Positions 1 to 9,380 of a DNA stretch of 64,000 bases are shown here, in pieces. The stretch's first letter is position 1, and each line of letters opens with the position of its first letter. A model generated the notes under the pieces. It searched no databases. It saw nothing but the letters and a program-made list of their open reading frames with translations, and was not told the origin of the DNA. Origin of the DNA: CAZAYP01 sp964489425 [NCBI: uncultured Verrucomicrobiota bacterium] (lineage in GTDB: Bacteria > Verrucomicrobiota > Kiritimatiellia > RZYC01); NCBI GenBank assembly GCA_964489425.1, contig CAZAYP010000025.1:6330-70329 (forward strand), in the 5' to 3' direction. The position numbers were made by a program, and so were the translations under genes.

Positions 1-1270
1 GTACCGCGAAATCCGCGGGCCGCGGCCGGGAAAACTCATGACTGCGCTTGACCGCCTGCGACGAGGAGCAGTAAACCACCGCGTCCACCGGCAAGCCCGG
101 GTGCGGCTGGGGCAGGCGCACGGCCACGAGGCTGCCGGCCGGCATCTCGTGGCGCGGGCCGCGGCCGCCCCGGCCCGGGGCCGGACGAAACTCGGCCACG
201 GCAAAACCAAACGGCTGGGCCAGGCCGGGCACATCCACCTGCAGGCCATCGTGCCATTCCAGCGCGCGCGCCGTCTTGAACTCCAGCCAGTCGCCGTCGC
301 GGCCGCCGGGCCGCACCGCGGCCACCCGGCCAATGGGCGCGCCGCGGTGGCCCACCGTGTCGGCATCCGTCACCCCGGCCGGATGACGGCCCTTGATGTG
401 CAGGGTGGTCCACGGGCGGCTGAACACGGTCTGCGTATCCGCCACCAGGCGCTCCAGCTCCTCGCGCGACGGCCGCCCGTCGAGGATGGCGCGGTACAGG
501 CGCGTCACCGTGGCGGTGTACAGGGCGCTTTTCTTGCGGCCCTCGATCTTCAGGCAAGCCACCCCGAGACGGCGCAGCTCGCGCGCCAGGTCCAGGGCGG
601 CCAGGTCTTTCATGGAAAACGGCAGGCGGCCGGCGACGGCCGGATCGTCCGCCGGGCGGAACAGGTCGCGGCAGGGGTACGTGCACTGGCCGCGGTTGCC
701 GCTGCGGCCCCGCAGGATGGACGAGTACAGGCAGAGCCCGCTGTACCCATAGCACAGGGCGCCGTGGATAAAGGTCTCGGTCTCGACACCGGCCCGGGCG
801 GTGATGTCGCCGATCTCCGGCAGGGTCAACTCCCGCGCCAGGGTGACGCGCTGGAAGCCCAGGTCCCGGGCGGCCTGCGCGCCGGCCAGGCTGTGGATCG
901 CCAGCTGGGTGCTGGCGTGGCGCTCGATCCCCGGAAAATACTCGCGCGCGAGCCGCGCCACGCCCAGGTCCTGGATGATCACCGCGTCGGCCGCGAGGTC
1001 GGCAACCGATGCCAGGGTGGCGATCACGCCGGGCAGCTCGGCGTTGCGGACGAGGGTGTTCACCGCCACGAAGACGCGCCGGCGCGGCGTCATGCTGTGG
1101 GCATACGCGACGATCCGCCCCAGCTCAGCGGGCGTGAAGTTGACCGCCCCGGCGCGCGCCGAGAACTGGCGCAACCCCAGGTAAATGGCGTCCGCGCCAA
1201 AGTGCAGGGCCGCGTACCCGGCCTCGGGGTCGCCGGCCGGCGCCAGCAGTTCTATGGTGCGTTGGGTCAT
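1..1270 (-). CDS. U32 family peptidase / RlhA-YegQ-like protein, 3' end off the window
   Basis: The frame opens with ATG at 1270 and stays open to base 1, so about 423 residues are present and the C-terminus lies outside. The N-terminus (TIELLAPAGDPEAGYAA) is typical of the U32 collagenase-like family. The full U32 signature E-x-F-x2-G-A-L-C-x4-G-x-C-x-x-S is present near residues 165-181, followed by a CxxxC stretch. Family members now known to act on RNA include RlhA (23S rRNA C2501 hydroxylation) and TrhP (tRNA U34 hydroxylation), and they use iron-sulfur clusters. The old peptidase name is therefore probably misleading. Which subfamily this is cannot be settled from the part visible. Confidence 0.93.
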   Translation of the reverse strand, partial: MTQRTIELLAPAGDPEAGYAALHFGADAIYLGLRQFSARAGAVNFTPAELGRIVAYAHSMTPRRRVFVAVNTLVRNAELPGVIATLASVADLAADAVIIQDLGVARLAREYFPGIERHASTQLAIHSLAGAQAARDLGFQRVTLARELTLPEIGDITARAGVETETFIHGALCYGYSGLCLYSSILRGRSGNRGQCTYPCRDLFRPADDPAVAGRLPFSMKDLAALDLARELRRLGVACLKIEGRKKSALYTATVTRLYRAILDGRPSREELERLVADTQTVFSRPWTTLHIKGRHPAGVTDADTVGHRGAPIGRVAAVRPGGRDGDWLEFKTARALEWHDGLQVDVPGLAQPFGFAVAEFRPAPGRGGRGPRHEMPAGSLVAVRLPQPHPGLPVDAVVYCSSSQAVKRSHEFSRPRPADFAV

Positions 1271-1479
1271 GGTTGCCCGGCGCTTGACGGCGCCGTGGAT
1301 GCCCACCGTAGCACGCCACGACCCGCTTGACCAGCCGGCTGGAAATATTTTTCTGGAAGAGGCTGGCCATGCGCGGCGAAATATCATATCCATGACCAAG
1401 GGCGTGTTGCCGTCCCAACGGTTGAAATGTGACGCAAGCACCATCAGTCTTGAACAAATGCCGGCAGGAGCTGCAAGCG

Positions 1480-2499
1480 ATGGCCAAGGGCCTGCCCTTT
1501 GATCCCATTGTCATCCCCGAGTTCCGCGCGCGCGACTACGCCCCGGTGCGCGTGCGCCAGAAGCGCACGTACCCGCGGCGGGACCGCGAGATGCTCTCGA
1601 TCAGCAACTTCCTGGTCGAGCGCGGCATGGTGGACCTGCTGACGCCGGAACAGACCCAGCAGCTGTTCAAGGAAATCCACTGGTGCGCGTACCAGGTGCA
1701 CAAGCTGGCGCGGCGGCGCTACCTCAACGCGCGCGCCGTGCGAGCCGCGCTGGTGCAAGCGCGCCAGTACATCTCCGAGATCGAGGCTGCGGAGGAAGAG
1801 CTGTTCATCGCCAACCGGCGGCTGGTGGTCAGCTGCGCCAAGCCGTTTTTCTGGATCGGCCAGGTCTGGTTCTCGGACTTCCTGCAGGAAGGATCCAAGG
1901 CCCTCACCCACGCCGCGCGCAAGTACGACTTCACCCGCGGCACGCCGTTCTACGCTTACGCCCAGATGGCCGTGCGCAACCGCCTGCGCAACTACTTCCG
2001 CGACCACGTGCGCGCCGGCAGCATCGGCATCCGGCCCACCCGGGAAATGATCGCCATCAAGACCCTGATGGACGAGTGGAAGACCAAGCATACCTCCGAT
2101 CCGGACCTCAGCGTCATCGCGCGCCTGACCGGGCTGCCGATCGAGCGGGTGCAGAAAACCATGCCGTTTATCCGCCAGTGGGAAACGTTGCCGGTGCCGC
2201 CGCTGTCGCTGGACGCGGACGTGGGCGAGAACGAGAGCAGCCTGTACTCTTTCCTGATCGACCCGGATCTTGAGGAAGCCGTGGACGCGGCCCAGCGCTC
2301 CGAGGTGTGGTCGGCGATCGAGAAGCTCTCGCCGCGTGAACGCTACATCATGCGCCTGCGCTTCCTCGAAGGGCACACCCTCGAGGAGACCGGCGACATC
2401 CTCAAGCTGACCCGCGCGCGCATCAAGCAGATCCAGGACGACGCCCTGCGCAAGCTGCGCCAGATCCTGCGGCGCGGCATCAAGAATCCGCGGATGTGA
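1480..2499 (+). CDS. RNA polymerase sigma-70 family factor
   Basis: This alternative sigma factor would direct core RNA polymerase to a promoter class. Region 2 is clear in the middle third (EEELFIANRRLVVSCAK, then FLQEGSKALTHAARKYDF and the aromatic-rich FYAYAQMAVRNRLRNYF). A region-3 segment follows, and region 4 with its helix-turn-helix is at the C-terminus (LSPRERYIMRLRFLEGHTLEETG, then TRARIKQIQDDALRKLR). Region 1.1 is absent, so it is not the primary RpoD. I chose ATG 1480 because AGGAG lies 9 bases upstream; an in-frame GTG at 1429 would add 17 residues but has no ribosome binding site. It is probably a group 2/3 factor and its regulon is unknown. Confidence 0.93.
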   Translation: MAKGLPFDPIVIPEFRARDYAPVRVRQKRTYPRRDREMLSISNFLVERGMVDLLTPEQTQQLFKEIHWCAYQVHKLARRRYLNARAVRAALVQARQYISEIEAAEEELFIANRRLVVSCAKPFFWIGQVWFSDFLQEGSKALTHAARKYDFTRGTPFYAYAQMAVRNRLRNYFRDHVRAGSIGIRPTREMIAIKTLMDEWKTKHTSDPDLSVIARLTGLPIERVQKTMPFIRQWETLPVPPLSLDADVGENESSLYSFLIDPDLEEAVDAAQRSEVWSAIEKLSPRERYIMRLRFLEGHTLEETGDILKLTRARIKQIQDDALRKLRQILRRGIKNPRM

Positions 2500-2514
2500 T
2501 CCGGGCGGCCACGC

Positions 2515-3126
2515 TCAGGCCGGCCACGTCGCCGGCGCAGTCCGCAGCATCTCGGCCCAGGCCCCGCGCGCGGCTTGCAGCGCCCGGCCACGGTGCGAGA
2601 CCCGGTTCTTCACTGCCGGGTCGAGCTCGGCGAACGTCTTGGTGAACCCGTCCGGCAGAAACAGGGGATCGTAGCCGAACCCGCCGCGGCCGTGCAGCTC
2701 AAACGTGATCGCGCCTTCGCAGCGGCCGTCCACCGTGCGGGATTGGCCGCTGGGGTCGGAGAGCGCCACCACGCAGCGAAACCGGCCGCGTCGGTTGGTA
2801 ACCCCGGCCAGCAACTCCAGCAGCTTGGCATTGTTGGCCCGGTAGCTGACCGGCTCGCCCGCGAACCGCGCGGACATCACCCCCGGCCGGCCACCGAGCG
2901 CATCCACCTCCAGGCCGGAATCGTCGGCCAGGGTCCACAGCCCGGCCAGCCGGGCCAGGGTCACGGCCTTCTTGACCGCGTTGGCCTCGAAGGTGGCGCC
3001 GTCCTCCTCCACGTCCGGCAGGCCGGGCACATCCGGGGCCGCGACCAGTTCCAGGCCGGGCCAGTCGAGGATGGCGGCGATTTCGGTCAGCTTGTGGCGA
3101 TTGCGCGTGGCGATCAGCAATTTCAT
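2515..3126 (-). CDS. rdgB: XTP/dITP diphosphatase (RdgB/HAM1 family)
   Basis: The enzyme hydrolyses non-canonical purine triphosphates (dITP, XTP) to monophosphates and pyrophosphate, keeping deaminated bases out of DNA and RNA. The 203-aa length is normal. The family blocks are intact: TRNRHKLTEI near the N-terminus, DDSGLEVDAL near residues 68-77, GGFGYDPLF, and SHRGRALQA near the C-terminus. ATG 3126 was chosen because translation there starts with the family N-terminus MKLLIATRN; the longer open frame to 3216 runs into the tRNA gene on the other strand. It is convergent with the sigma-factor gene, 15 bases apart. Confidence 0.95.
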   Translation of the reverse strand: MKLLIATRNRHKLTEIAAILDWPGLELVAAPDVPGLPDVEEDGATFEANAVKKAVTLARLAGLWTLADDSGLEVDALGGRPGVMSARFAGEPVSYRANNAKLLELLAGVTNRRGRFRCVVALSDPSGQSRTVDGRCEGAITFELHGRGGFGYDPLFLPDGFTKTFAELDPAVKNRVSHRGRALQAARGAWAEMLRTAPATWPA

Positions 3127-3191
3127 ATTGCACCCCGGGTTAAAAAACGATACATGCTCGAACGGAATAGGCCCATCGAAGAGATGCGGAT

Positions 3192-3277
3192 GCTCGGGTG
3201 GTGAAATGGCAGACACGCCAGCTTGAGGGGCTGGTGACCGAAAGGTCGTGCAGGTTCAACTCCTGTCCCGAGCACCA
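3192..3277 (+). tRNA. tRNA-Leu, anticodon GAG (3225-3227), CCA encoded
   Basis: The acceptor stem pairs GCTCGGG (3192-3198) with CCCGAGC (3267-3273). A discriminator A and an encoded CCA (3275-3277) follow. The anticodon arm is CCAGC-TTGAGGG-GCTGG, giving anticodon GAG, which reads CTC and CTT leucine codons. A long class II variable arm (TGACCGAAAGGTCG) confirms Leu, and the T-loop is TTCAACT. It lies between rdgB (divergent) and a DUF1016 gene of accessory type. Confidence 0.97.
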
Positions 3278-3389
3278 GTTTGTTTTTCGCGACCGCGCGG
3301 CGCCCACGTGACGACGCCCGCACCTGCGGGGCTGGTTCGTTCCATCCGCCTGGTCGTTTTTGTTTTCGGGCGCGCGGCCGGCTATTTTC

Positions 3390-4433
3390 CTAGTCATCAT
3401 CTTCAGTAAAGATCCCTTTCCCCGTCAGCAAGCGCTGTTCGCGCATCAGCTCTGCGCGCAGTTCTTTTTCAGAAGGCAGGACCAGCTTGTAGCGGCTGGC
3501 AAACAGGCGTTTGTGCTTATTCAAGATCGAATAGCGCACCACTGTTTCATCCTTCCGAGCACAGAGAATAATGCCCACCGTCGGATTGTCTTCTGGCCTG
3601 CGGCGCAGGTCGTCGTACAGCCGGACGTACATATCCATTTGCCCGATGTCCTGATGCGTCAACGCTTCGGTTTTGAGGTCGAACAGCACAAAACATTTGA
3701 GCAGGTAATTGTAGAAAACCAGATCGAGATAAAAATCCTTGCTGTCTGTGCTGACACGCTGCTGGCGGGCAACAAAGGCAAATCCTTTCCCCAACTCCAG
3801 CAGGAAGGTTTGCAGGTTTGACAGCAGCGCGTCCTCCAGTTTGGACTCCAGGAGTTTGCCGGCATCCCGGAAGCCAAGGAACTCCAGCATCACCGGGTCG
3901 CGCACGAACTCCCGCGGGGTCGCCTTCAGGCTGGCTATCTTGCGCGCCGCTTCCGTCCGCAATGGCTTGCGGTCCTTGCTCGCCAGCAGTCGCTCGTAGT
4001 AAAGCGTTCCGATCTGCCGTTGCAAAGCCCGCGTCCCCCAATTCTGGCCGGCGGCTTCATTCATGTACCACTCGCGGGCTCCGACATCCTCGACGCCGAG
4101 AAGAAGCCGGTAGTGCGTCCAGCTCAATTCTGAACGCAGTGCGTTCAGAATCGGGAACGTCCGATAGAAGGCGCACATGTACCAGAGATTTCTTTCATCG
4201 AAGCCCTTGCCAAACTCCGCCGTGAGACGTTCCGCCAGCCGGGGCAGGAGCTTCGCCCCATATTCCGCCCGCGCCGCACCCCCCTGCTCAAATTCGATGA
4301 TGTGCCGCCCAATCTCCCAGCAGGTCCGCACTTGAACCAAGTCCACGGCGCGCAGGGCTTGGTGACGCGCCTGTCCGATAAGCGTGCGCAAGTCGCGCAC
4401 GAGTTGGGAATAGGTGCCGTTTACTTCAGACAA
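3390..4433 (-). CDS. PDDEXK nuclease domain protein, DUF1016/YhcG family
   Basis: The 347-aa protein has the two-part build of this family: an N-terminal helical DUF1016 region (about 1-170, with FGKGFDERNLWYMCAFY) and a C-terminal PD-(D/E)XK-like nuclease fold. The candidate catalytic residues sit in DFYLDLVFYN and VLFDLKTE. Relatives occur as accessory genes near restriction-modification and defence loci, but their function is not firmly established. The start is TTG 4433: an AGAAGGG site lies 9 bases upstream and no ATG is available until well inside the domain. Base composition is less GC-rich than in its neighbours, and it sits next to tRNA-Leu, a common integration site, so transfer is likely. 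Confidence 0.88.
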   Translation of the reverse strand: MSEVNGTYSQLVRDLRTLIGQARHQALRAVDLVQVRTCWEIGRHIIEFEQGGAARAEYGAKLLPRLAERLTAEFGKGFDERNLWYMCAFYRTFPILNALRSELSWTHYRLLLGVEDVGAREWYMNEAAGQNWGTRALQRQIGTLYYERLLASKDRKPLRTEAARKIASLKATPREFVRDPVMLEFLGFRDAGKLLESKLEDALLSNLQTFLLELGKGFAFVARQQRVSTDSKDFYLDLVFYNYLLKCFVLFDLKTEALTHQDIGQMDMYVRLYDDLRRRPEDNPTVGIILCARKDETVVRYSILNKHKRLFASRYKLVLPSEKELRAELMREQRLLTGKGIFTEDDD

Positions 4434-4631
4434 AACGATAACCCTTCTTGATTTTTTGGCGCATGCCCTTGCGTATTACACCAAATCGAGAAACAGGAAC
4501 AGCGTATTGTAGGGTGTCGTTTTCCCGGGCCGCATGGCACTCAACCCGATCTTGCAGCGGCCGGCATGCAAGCCCGGACGGAGGTGACATGGCGCCTGGC
4601 TCCGCGGGCCGGCGCCGAGCCGCCGCCGGGC

Positions 4632-5300
4632 TCACCGCATGTTCCCGTGATAGAAGTACAAGCCCATGCCGAACGTGATGATCATCAGCCCGTACGCCGC
4701 GTGCTCGAGCGTCACCAACCGGGGTGACCGGGTGCGGGCATAGGTGGTGGCGAACAGCCAGCCGCCGACCAGGCTGAGCGTCACGGCCACGGGGTTGCGG
4801 AAGATGATGTGCAGCCAAGCGAACGCCACGGCATTGACGACACAGAGCCAGCGCCCGGGGAATAGCGCGGCATAGCGCTCGAAAAAGAACACCCGGTAGA
4901 TCAGCTCCTGCGGGTACGCGGACAGCCACGGGTACAGTAACAGGATGGCCGCCCAGATGCGCGGCGCCGCGCGCGGGAACGCCAGCCACCGCCCGTAGGG
5001 CGCCAACCACCAGGCCAGGGCCGCGATAAACAACGCGCCGGGAATCATCCGCAGCAGGATTCGCCGCAGGACGAAGCGTTCCCCGCCCGGGTCCCGGCCC
5101 TGCCAGAGATGGATCAACCGGAAACGCCCCGGGCCCAGCAACCAAGCGATCGTGCCGGCCATGAACAGCGCCAGCACCAGCAGCCACGGCAGGCGCACGC
5201 CCGGGATCCAGACCACCAGCGGCCCGGCGCCGAACAGCAGCAGGCACTCCGCCGCCCGCCAAGCCCGCTGCGCGCCGCGCAAGCGCGGAGTTGCGCTCAC
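4632..5300 (-). CDS. CPBP family intramembrane protease (CAAX protease/bacteriocin-processing type)
   Basis: This is a 222-aa multi-pass membrane protein. It carries the CPBP/Rce1 active-site blocks: Q-E-L-I-Y-R in place of the usual E-E-x-x-x-R, then F-A-W-L-H, and a distal block (EHAAYGLMII). The first glutamate of motif 1 is replaced by Gln while the second Glu, the Arg and the His are kept, so activity is plausible but not certain. The natural substrate is unknown. The GTG start (5300) overlaps the stop of the upstream phosphatase gene as GTGA, which suggests translational coupling. Confidence 0.8.
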   Translation of the reverse strand: MSATPRLRGAQRAWRAAECLLLFGAGPLVVWIPGVRLPWLLVLALFMAGTIAWLLGPGRFRLIHLWQGRDPGGERFVLRRILLRMIPGALFIAALAWWLAPYGRWLAFPRAAPRIWAAILLLYPWLSAYPQELIYRVFFFERYAALFPGRWLCVVNAVAFAWLHIIFRNPVAVTLSLVGGWLFATTYARTRSPRLVTLEHAAYGLMIITFGMGLYFYHGNMR

Positions 5301-5935
5301 AGATCGTCCGGCGACGGGCCGGCCTCCAAGTGGTGGACCGCGCCCCAGGTTTCCAGCGCCAGGCCCTGGTCATCGCACGAAAATATATTGATGGCGGTGT
5401 TGCGCAGGCTGAACCGCGGCCGCAGGTCGTACGGGATGCCCAGCACGGACTTGAACACCCGGGTCAGGCCGCCGCCATGGGTGACGACGCACACCCGGGC
5501 GCCGGGATGCCGCGCGCCGAGGTCCCGCAGGCACGCCAGAACGCGCGCGCCGGCCTGGTGCGAGCTTTCGCCGCTCGGCACCACGTAGTCCGCGCCGCCG
5601 GATCGGTAGCGCTCCCATTCCGCGGGCATGCGGGCTTGGATCTCGGCCACGGTTTGCCCCTCGAAAATGCCGTAATGGCGCTCGCGCAGGCGCGGGTCCG
5701 GAACCGGCGGCCGGCCGATGGCCGCGCCGATGATCCCCGCGGTTTGCACCGCGCGCGGCAGGTCACTGCAATAGAGCGCGTCAAAAACATACGCCCGGAG
5801 TTCCGCGGCCACGGACCGGGCCTGCTCAAGGCCCACGGGGGTGAGCGGGCTGTCCTGCTGGCCCTGCAGACGGCGCTGCAGGTTCCACTCGGTTTCGCCG
5901 TGCCGGATCAGAAACAAACGGGTTGGCTGCGTCAT
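5297..5935 (-). CDS. Histidine phosphatase family protein (phosphoglycerate-mutase-like)
   Basis: The 212-aa protein has the catalytic RHG motif at residues 11-13 (LIRHGETEWN), the second arginine region (SDLPRAVQTA), an acidic E-x-x-Y-G-x-x-E-G block and the second histidine in VVTHGG. It uses a phosphohistidine intermediate. Substrates in this branch range from 2-phosphoglycerate to alpha-ribazole phosphate and small phosphoesters, and no neighbour points to one of them. It is the first gene of a two-gene unit with the CPBP protease. Confidence 0.9.
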   Translation of the reverse strand: MTQPTRLFLIRHGETEWNLQRRLQGQQDSPLTPVGLEQARSVAAELRAYVFDALYCSDLPRAVQTAGIIGAAIGRPPVPDPRLRERHYGIFEGQTVAEIQARMPAEWERYRSGGADYVVPSGESSHQAGARVLACLRDLGARHPGARVCVVTHGGGLTRVFKSVLGIPYDLRPRFSLRNTAINIFSCDDQGLALETWGAVHHLEAGPSPDDL

Positions 5936-6053
5936 GGGCGGGCATTATAAGGCGGCGGCGGCCGCGATCAAGCGCGCGCCCCAGCTCAAAAATATTCTCC
6001 GCCCCGGCGGGCGGGCATGGTAATACAGGCCGGACAGCGGCAAGATATACGGC

Positions 6054-6731
6054 ATGGCAACCCAGCTTGAATTTAAGATCCGCGGGCTGTTCCCGCCCGG
6101 CGCGGCGGTGGGCGCCGTGTTCGTCCGCGGGCAGCACTGGCCGCCCGTGCCGGGGGACGAGGACGACGAACTGCGCCAGGCCTGCCCCGACCGGCAGCGG
6201 TTGTTCCGGGCCGGCCGCGCCTGCGCGCGGCGCGCGCTGGCCGAACTGGGCGCGACCGCCGGCCCCCTGCCCCGGCTCCCGGACGGGCAGCCCGCCTGGC
6301 CGGACGGCGTGGCGGGATCCATCTCGCACAGCGGGGCGTGCTGCGTCGCCGTGGTGGCCTGGGCGCGGGTATGCGGCGGCCTGGGCCTGGACGTTGAGCG
6401 CGTCGCGCGCATGAACGACGCGGTGGCCGCGCGCATCACCACGCCGGACGAACGCGCCTGGCTGGCCCAATGGCCGGCCGCCGCGCGCCGGCGCGGCGCC
6501 ACCCTGGTGTTCAGCGCCAAGGAAGCGGCCTACAAGTGCCTGTTCCCCAAACTGCGCCGGCACCTGGGGTTCGGCGACGTCTCCATCCAACCGCAATCCG
6601 ACTCCATTTTCCAGGTCTTCCTGGCGCCGGACACGGCGGCCCAGGCCGGGCTGGACGAGCCTTGGCAAGGCCGGTATTTTTTCGATCGTGGCCTGGTGTT
6701 TTCAGGCATCGCCCGCCCCGCAGCCGGCTGA
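6054..6731 (+). CDS. 4'-phosphopantetheinyl transferase superfamily protein (EntD-like)
   Basis: The enzyme transfers phosphopantetheine from CoA to a serine of carrier proteins. The 225-aa length fits the Sfp/EntD class. The metal-binding G-L-G-L-D-V-E block and the F-S-A-K-E-A-A-Y-K block are both present, and SISHSG precedes them, as in EntD. No polyketide, NRPS or siderophore genes are nearby, so the carrier protein it serves is unknown. Confidence 0.9.
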   Translation: MATQLEFKIRGLFPPGAAVGAVFVRGQHWPPVPGDEDDELRQACPDRQRLFRAGRACARRALAELGATAGPLPRLPDGQPAWPDGVAGSISHSGACCVAVVAWARVCGGLGLDVERVARMNDAVAARITTPDERAWLAQWPAAARRRGATLVFSAKEAAYKCLFPKLRRHLGFGDVSIQPQSDSIFQVFLAPDTAAQAGLDEPWQGRYFFDRGLVFSGIARPAAG

Positions 6732-6830
6732 TTTTCCACACCCCAGCTGGCCGGCGCCAGATTCAGGAACTTGCGCTGAACAAAACACGTCCTCCGGGGT
6801 ATGTAATGGATTGTAATCGCAGTACGATTG

Positions 6831-8903
6831 ATGAAAAGCAATACGGCCCGGTGGATTTTTCAAGGTTGCGCGGATCCGGTTTTTGTATTGGACGCCCAGG
6901 GTGAAATCCTGGAATCCAATACCGCGTTGATGGCGCTGGTTGCGCCTGGCGCAGCCGCCTCGCCCGATGGGCCCCTGGCGTGGGGGCAACTCGTGGCGCC
7001 CGACGACTTGGGCGGCATCCACGCGGCGATCAAGGCCTGCCAGGAACAGCAGCCCCACGGCCCCGTCCGGGCGCGCCTGGTCACCCCGGCCGGCTTACCA
7101 TGGTACACGTTCCAGTTCAGCCTGCTCCGCAACAGCCATGACAAGATCGAGGGCATGCTGGCCATCGGCCGGCTGGTCCCGGCACCGCGCAAGCGGCATG
7201 CGGACCCGGCCCTGGCTGCGGCCGCCTTATGGCAGGCCCAGGAGGAGCTGCGCCAGCGCGTGGAACGGATCGTCCATTTTTACACCCGGCTGCACAGCAT
7301 GCCGGAAGATCCCCGCGCGTTTGGCGACGGGTTGTGCCAGCTGCTCGCGCAGCTCTACCAGCCCCTGCTGGCCTGCCTGGCCCTGGGCCAGCCGCCGCAC
7401 GTCGCGTTCCAGAGCCGCGGGCCGCTGCCGGCCGGGGCCCTGACCGCCGGCGGCACACCGGCGCTGACAGAGCAACTGGGTGCCATGGTCCAGGGCCGCG
7501 CGCTGTTTTATACCAAGGATGCCGCCCGGGATCCGGACCTGGCCGCCGATCCCCTGCTGCGGCTGCTGGGCATCCAGACCTGCCTGGGCGTGCCCCTGCG
7601 CGAAGCGTCCGGCCGGGCGCGCGGAACGCTGTTCCTCCTGGACGACCGCGCCGTGGATTTTGACGAGGCCGATCTGGAACTGCTCACGGGCGTGGCGGGC
7701 GTCGTGGCCGAAAAGCTCAAGCGCAGCGAGTTGCGCGAGCGCCAGCGCCAGGGCGAGGAAAACTTTCGCCATCAGCAGAAGATGGAAGTCGCCGGCCAAC
7801 TGGCCGGCGGCGTGGCGCACCAATTCAACAATGCCTTGAGCGGCATCATGGGGCTTTCGTCCTATCTTCGGGCGCGCGTGCCGGAAGAGTCGGAATTGCA
7901 CAAGCCGCTGGCGCTGATCGAGCAGGCGGCTGTGCAGGCCTCGGACCTGACCCGGCGGCTGGCCCTGTTTTCCCCGCACCCGCCGCTGAACAAGCAGGTG
8001 GTCAGCCTGCCGGCCCTGGTGCGGGAGGTGGCCGCCGGGCTGCGCATGTCGGCCGGCCACGCAGTGATCCAAGTGGACACGCCCGCCGAGAGCCTCGCGA
8101 TCGAGGCGGATCCGGACTTGATCCAGCAAATGATTATGCAGGTGGGGCTGAACGCGTTGGAATCCATGGCGGATCAACCCGGCGTGCTGTCCCTGTCCGT
8201 CGGACGCCACGACCCCGAGACCGGCAGCTTGAGCCAGCCCGGCACCTCCGGCCGGTTCCTCGGCCTGGTTATCCGCGACACAGGCCCGGGCATGAGCGAA
8301 GCCGTGCGCCAGCAAATTTTCGAGCCCTATTTCACTACCAAGTGTGGCTCGCGTGGCTGTGGCCTGGGCATGGCCATGGTGTACGGCATCGTCACCGCCC
8401 ACGGCGGCCATATTGCCGTGGACAGCCGGCCCGGCGCCGGAACCGTGGTGCGGATCACCCTGCCCCTCTACCAGGCGGTCCCCACCAGTCTCCCGGCGGC
8501 GACCACGGCCCGGTCACGGACCATCCTGGCGATCGACGACGAGGCGATTGTCGGCGAAATGGTGCAGCAGATCGCCGCCAGCCAGGGGTACCAGACCCTG
8601 TGCTCCAACTCGGGCGCCGATGGCTTGCGCCTGATGCAGGAGCACCGGGGCAAGGTGGACCTGGTGCTGCTGGACCTGCGCATGCCGGGCATGGACGGCG
8701 AGCAAACCTACAACGAGCTGCGCAAGATCGATCCCGGGGTGCCGGTGCTGCTGACCACCGGGTTTGCCACCGAGGCCCAGTGCCACCGGCTGATCGCCGC
8801 CGGCGCCTGCGGCCTGGTCCGCAAACCGTACAAGAGCCACGTCCTGCTGGAAACCATCCAGCACGTGTTTGAGCAGCCAGCGCCCGCGTGCGCGGCCTGC
8901 TGA
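6831..8903 (+). CDS. Hybrid sensor histidine kinase/response regulator (PAS-GAF-HisKA-HATPase-REC)
   Basis: The 690-aa cytoplasmic signalling protein has no membrane segments. In order it shows a PAS-like region (about 10-120), a GAF-like region (about 150-290, including TCLGVPLREASG), an H-box with phospho-acceptor His about 330 (GGVAHQFNNALSG), an HATPase domain with G-P-G-M and G-L-G-M-A-M glycine boxes, and a C-terminal receiver whose phospho-acceptor is Asp 615 (LLDLRMPGMDG). No transcription factor follows, so phosphate may pass from the receiver to an Hpt protein; one is encoded at 11808-12167. The start is ATG 6831, preceded directly by an in-frame TTG. No clear Shine-Dalgarno site is visible. 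Confidence 0.92.
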   Translation: MKSNTARWIFQGCADPVFVLDAQGEILESNTALMALVAPGAAASPDGPLAWGQLVAPDDLGGIHAAIKACQEQQPHGPVRARLVTPAGLPWYTFQFSLLRNSHDKIEGMLAIGRLVPAPRKRHADPALAAAALWQAQEELRQRVERIVHFYTRLHSMPEDPRAFGDGLCQLLAQLYQPLLACLALGQPPHVAFQSRGPLPAGALTAGGTPALTEQLGAMVQGRALFYTKDAARDPDLAADPLLRLLGIQTCLGVPLREASGRARGTLFLLDDRAVDFDEADLELLTGVAGVVAEKLKRSELRERQRQGEENFRHQQKMEVAGQLAGGVAHQFNNALSGIMGLSSYLRARVPEESELHKPLALIEQAAVQASDLTRRLALFSPHPPLNKQVVSLPALVREVAAGLRMSAGHAVIQVDTPAESLAIEADPDLIQQMIMQVGLNALESMADQPGVLSLSVGRHDPETGSLSQPGTSGRFLGLVIRDTGPGMSEAVRQQIFEPYFTTKCGSRGCGLGMAMVYGIVTAHGGHIAVDSRPGAGTVVRITLPLYQAVPTSLPAATTARSRTILAIDDEAIVGEMVQQIAASQGYQTLCSNSGADGLRLMQEHRGKVDLVLLDLRMPGMDGEQTYNELRKIDPGVPVLLTTGFATEAQCHRLIAAGACGLVRKPYKSHVLLETIQHVFEQPAPACAAC

Positions 8904-9019
8904 CCCCGCCAGTTTCTACGCTGAATCTAGCTTTTTTTCCCGTTTTTGCTTGTGTCCCGCCGCCCATTTGAGATCATGGACCCCAGTGCAGACCTAACTC
9001 TAACCATAAGGAGGTTCAA

Positions 9020-9358
9020 GTGAAGAAGGTCATTGCAGCAGTAGTGGTGTTGGTGTTGGCAGTGTTCGCGACGGCGATCGTGGCCCAGGCTCAGGATGCA
9101 GCCGCCGCGGCGCAGACGACCATCGAAGGCAAAGTCAATGTCATCAAGGGTGACGATGGCGCGGTTCAGGCCGTGATCATTTACCCGGCCGAAGGTCATG
9201 GTTACAAGGTTGACCTGAGCAATGACGCTGGCAAGAGCCTGGAAGACAAGGGCGGCCAGACCGTCAAGGCCACGGGCGTGGACAACGTCGATACCAAGGT
9301 TTTCACCGTTTCCTCCGTGGAAGTGGTGGCCGAAGCCGCTGCTCCGGCCGCGCAATAA
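9020..9358 (+). CDS. Small secreted protein of unknown function
   Basis: This 112-aa protein has a clear Sec signal peptide (MKKVIAAVVVLVLAVFATA, cleavage near AQA-Q) and a compact mature part rich in Val, Lys and Asp (GKVNVIKGDDGAVQAVII, VKATGVDNVDTKVFTVSSVEVV). It resembles small periplasmic beta-barrel/OB-fold proteins, but no family is recognised. The GTG start at 9020 has a very strong AAGGAGG site 5 bases upstream, and a textbook terminator ends the unit. It therefore looks like a highly expressed single-gene transcript. Confidence 0.85.
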   Translation: MKKVIAAVVVLVLAVFATAIVAQAQDAAAAAQTTIEGKVNVIKGDDGAVQAVIIYPAEGHGYKVDLSNDAGKSLEDKGGQTVKATGVDNVDTKVFTVSSVEVVAEAAAPAAQ

Positions 9359-9380
9359 CGCTTAGCCTGCATATTTAGTG

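Noticed and set aside
5109-5588. Plus-strand open frame over the CPBP and phosphatase genes
   Set aside because: Antisense shadow of two genes with recognisable active sites and a GTGA overlap.
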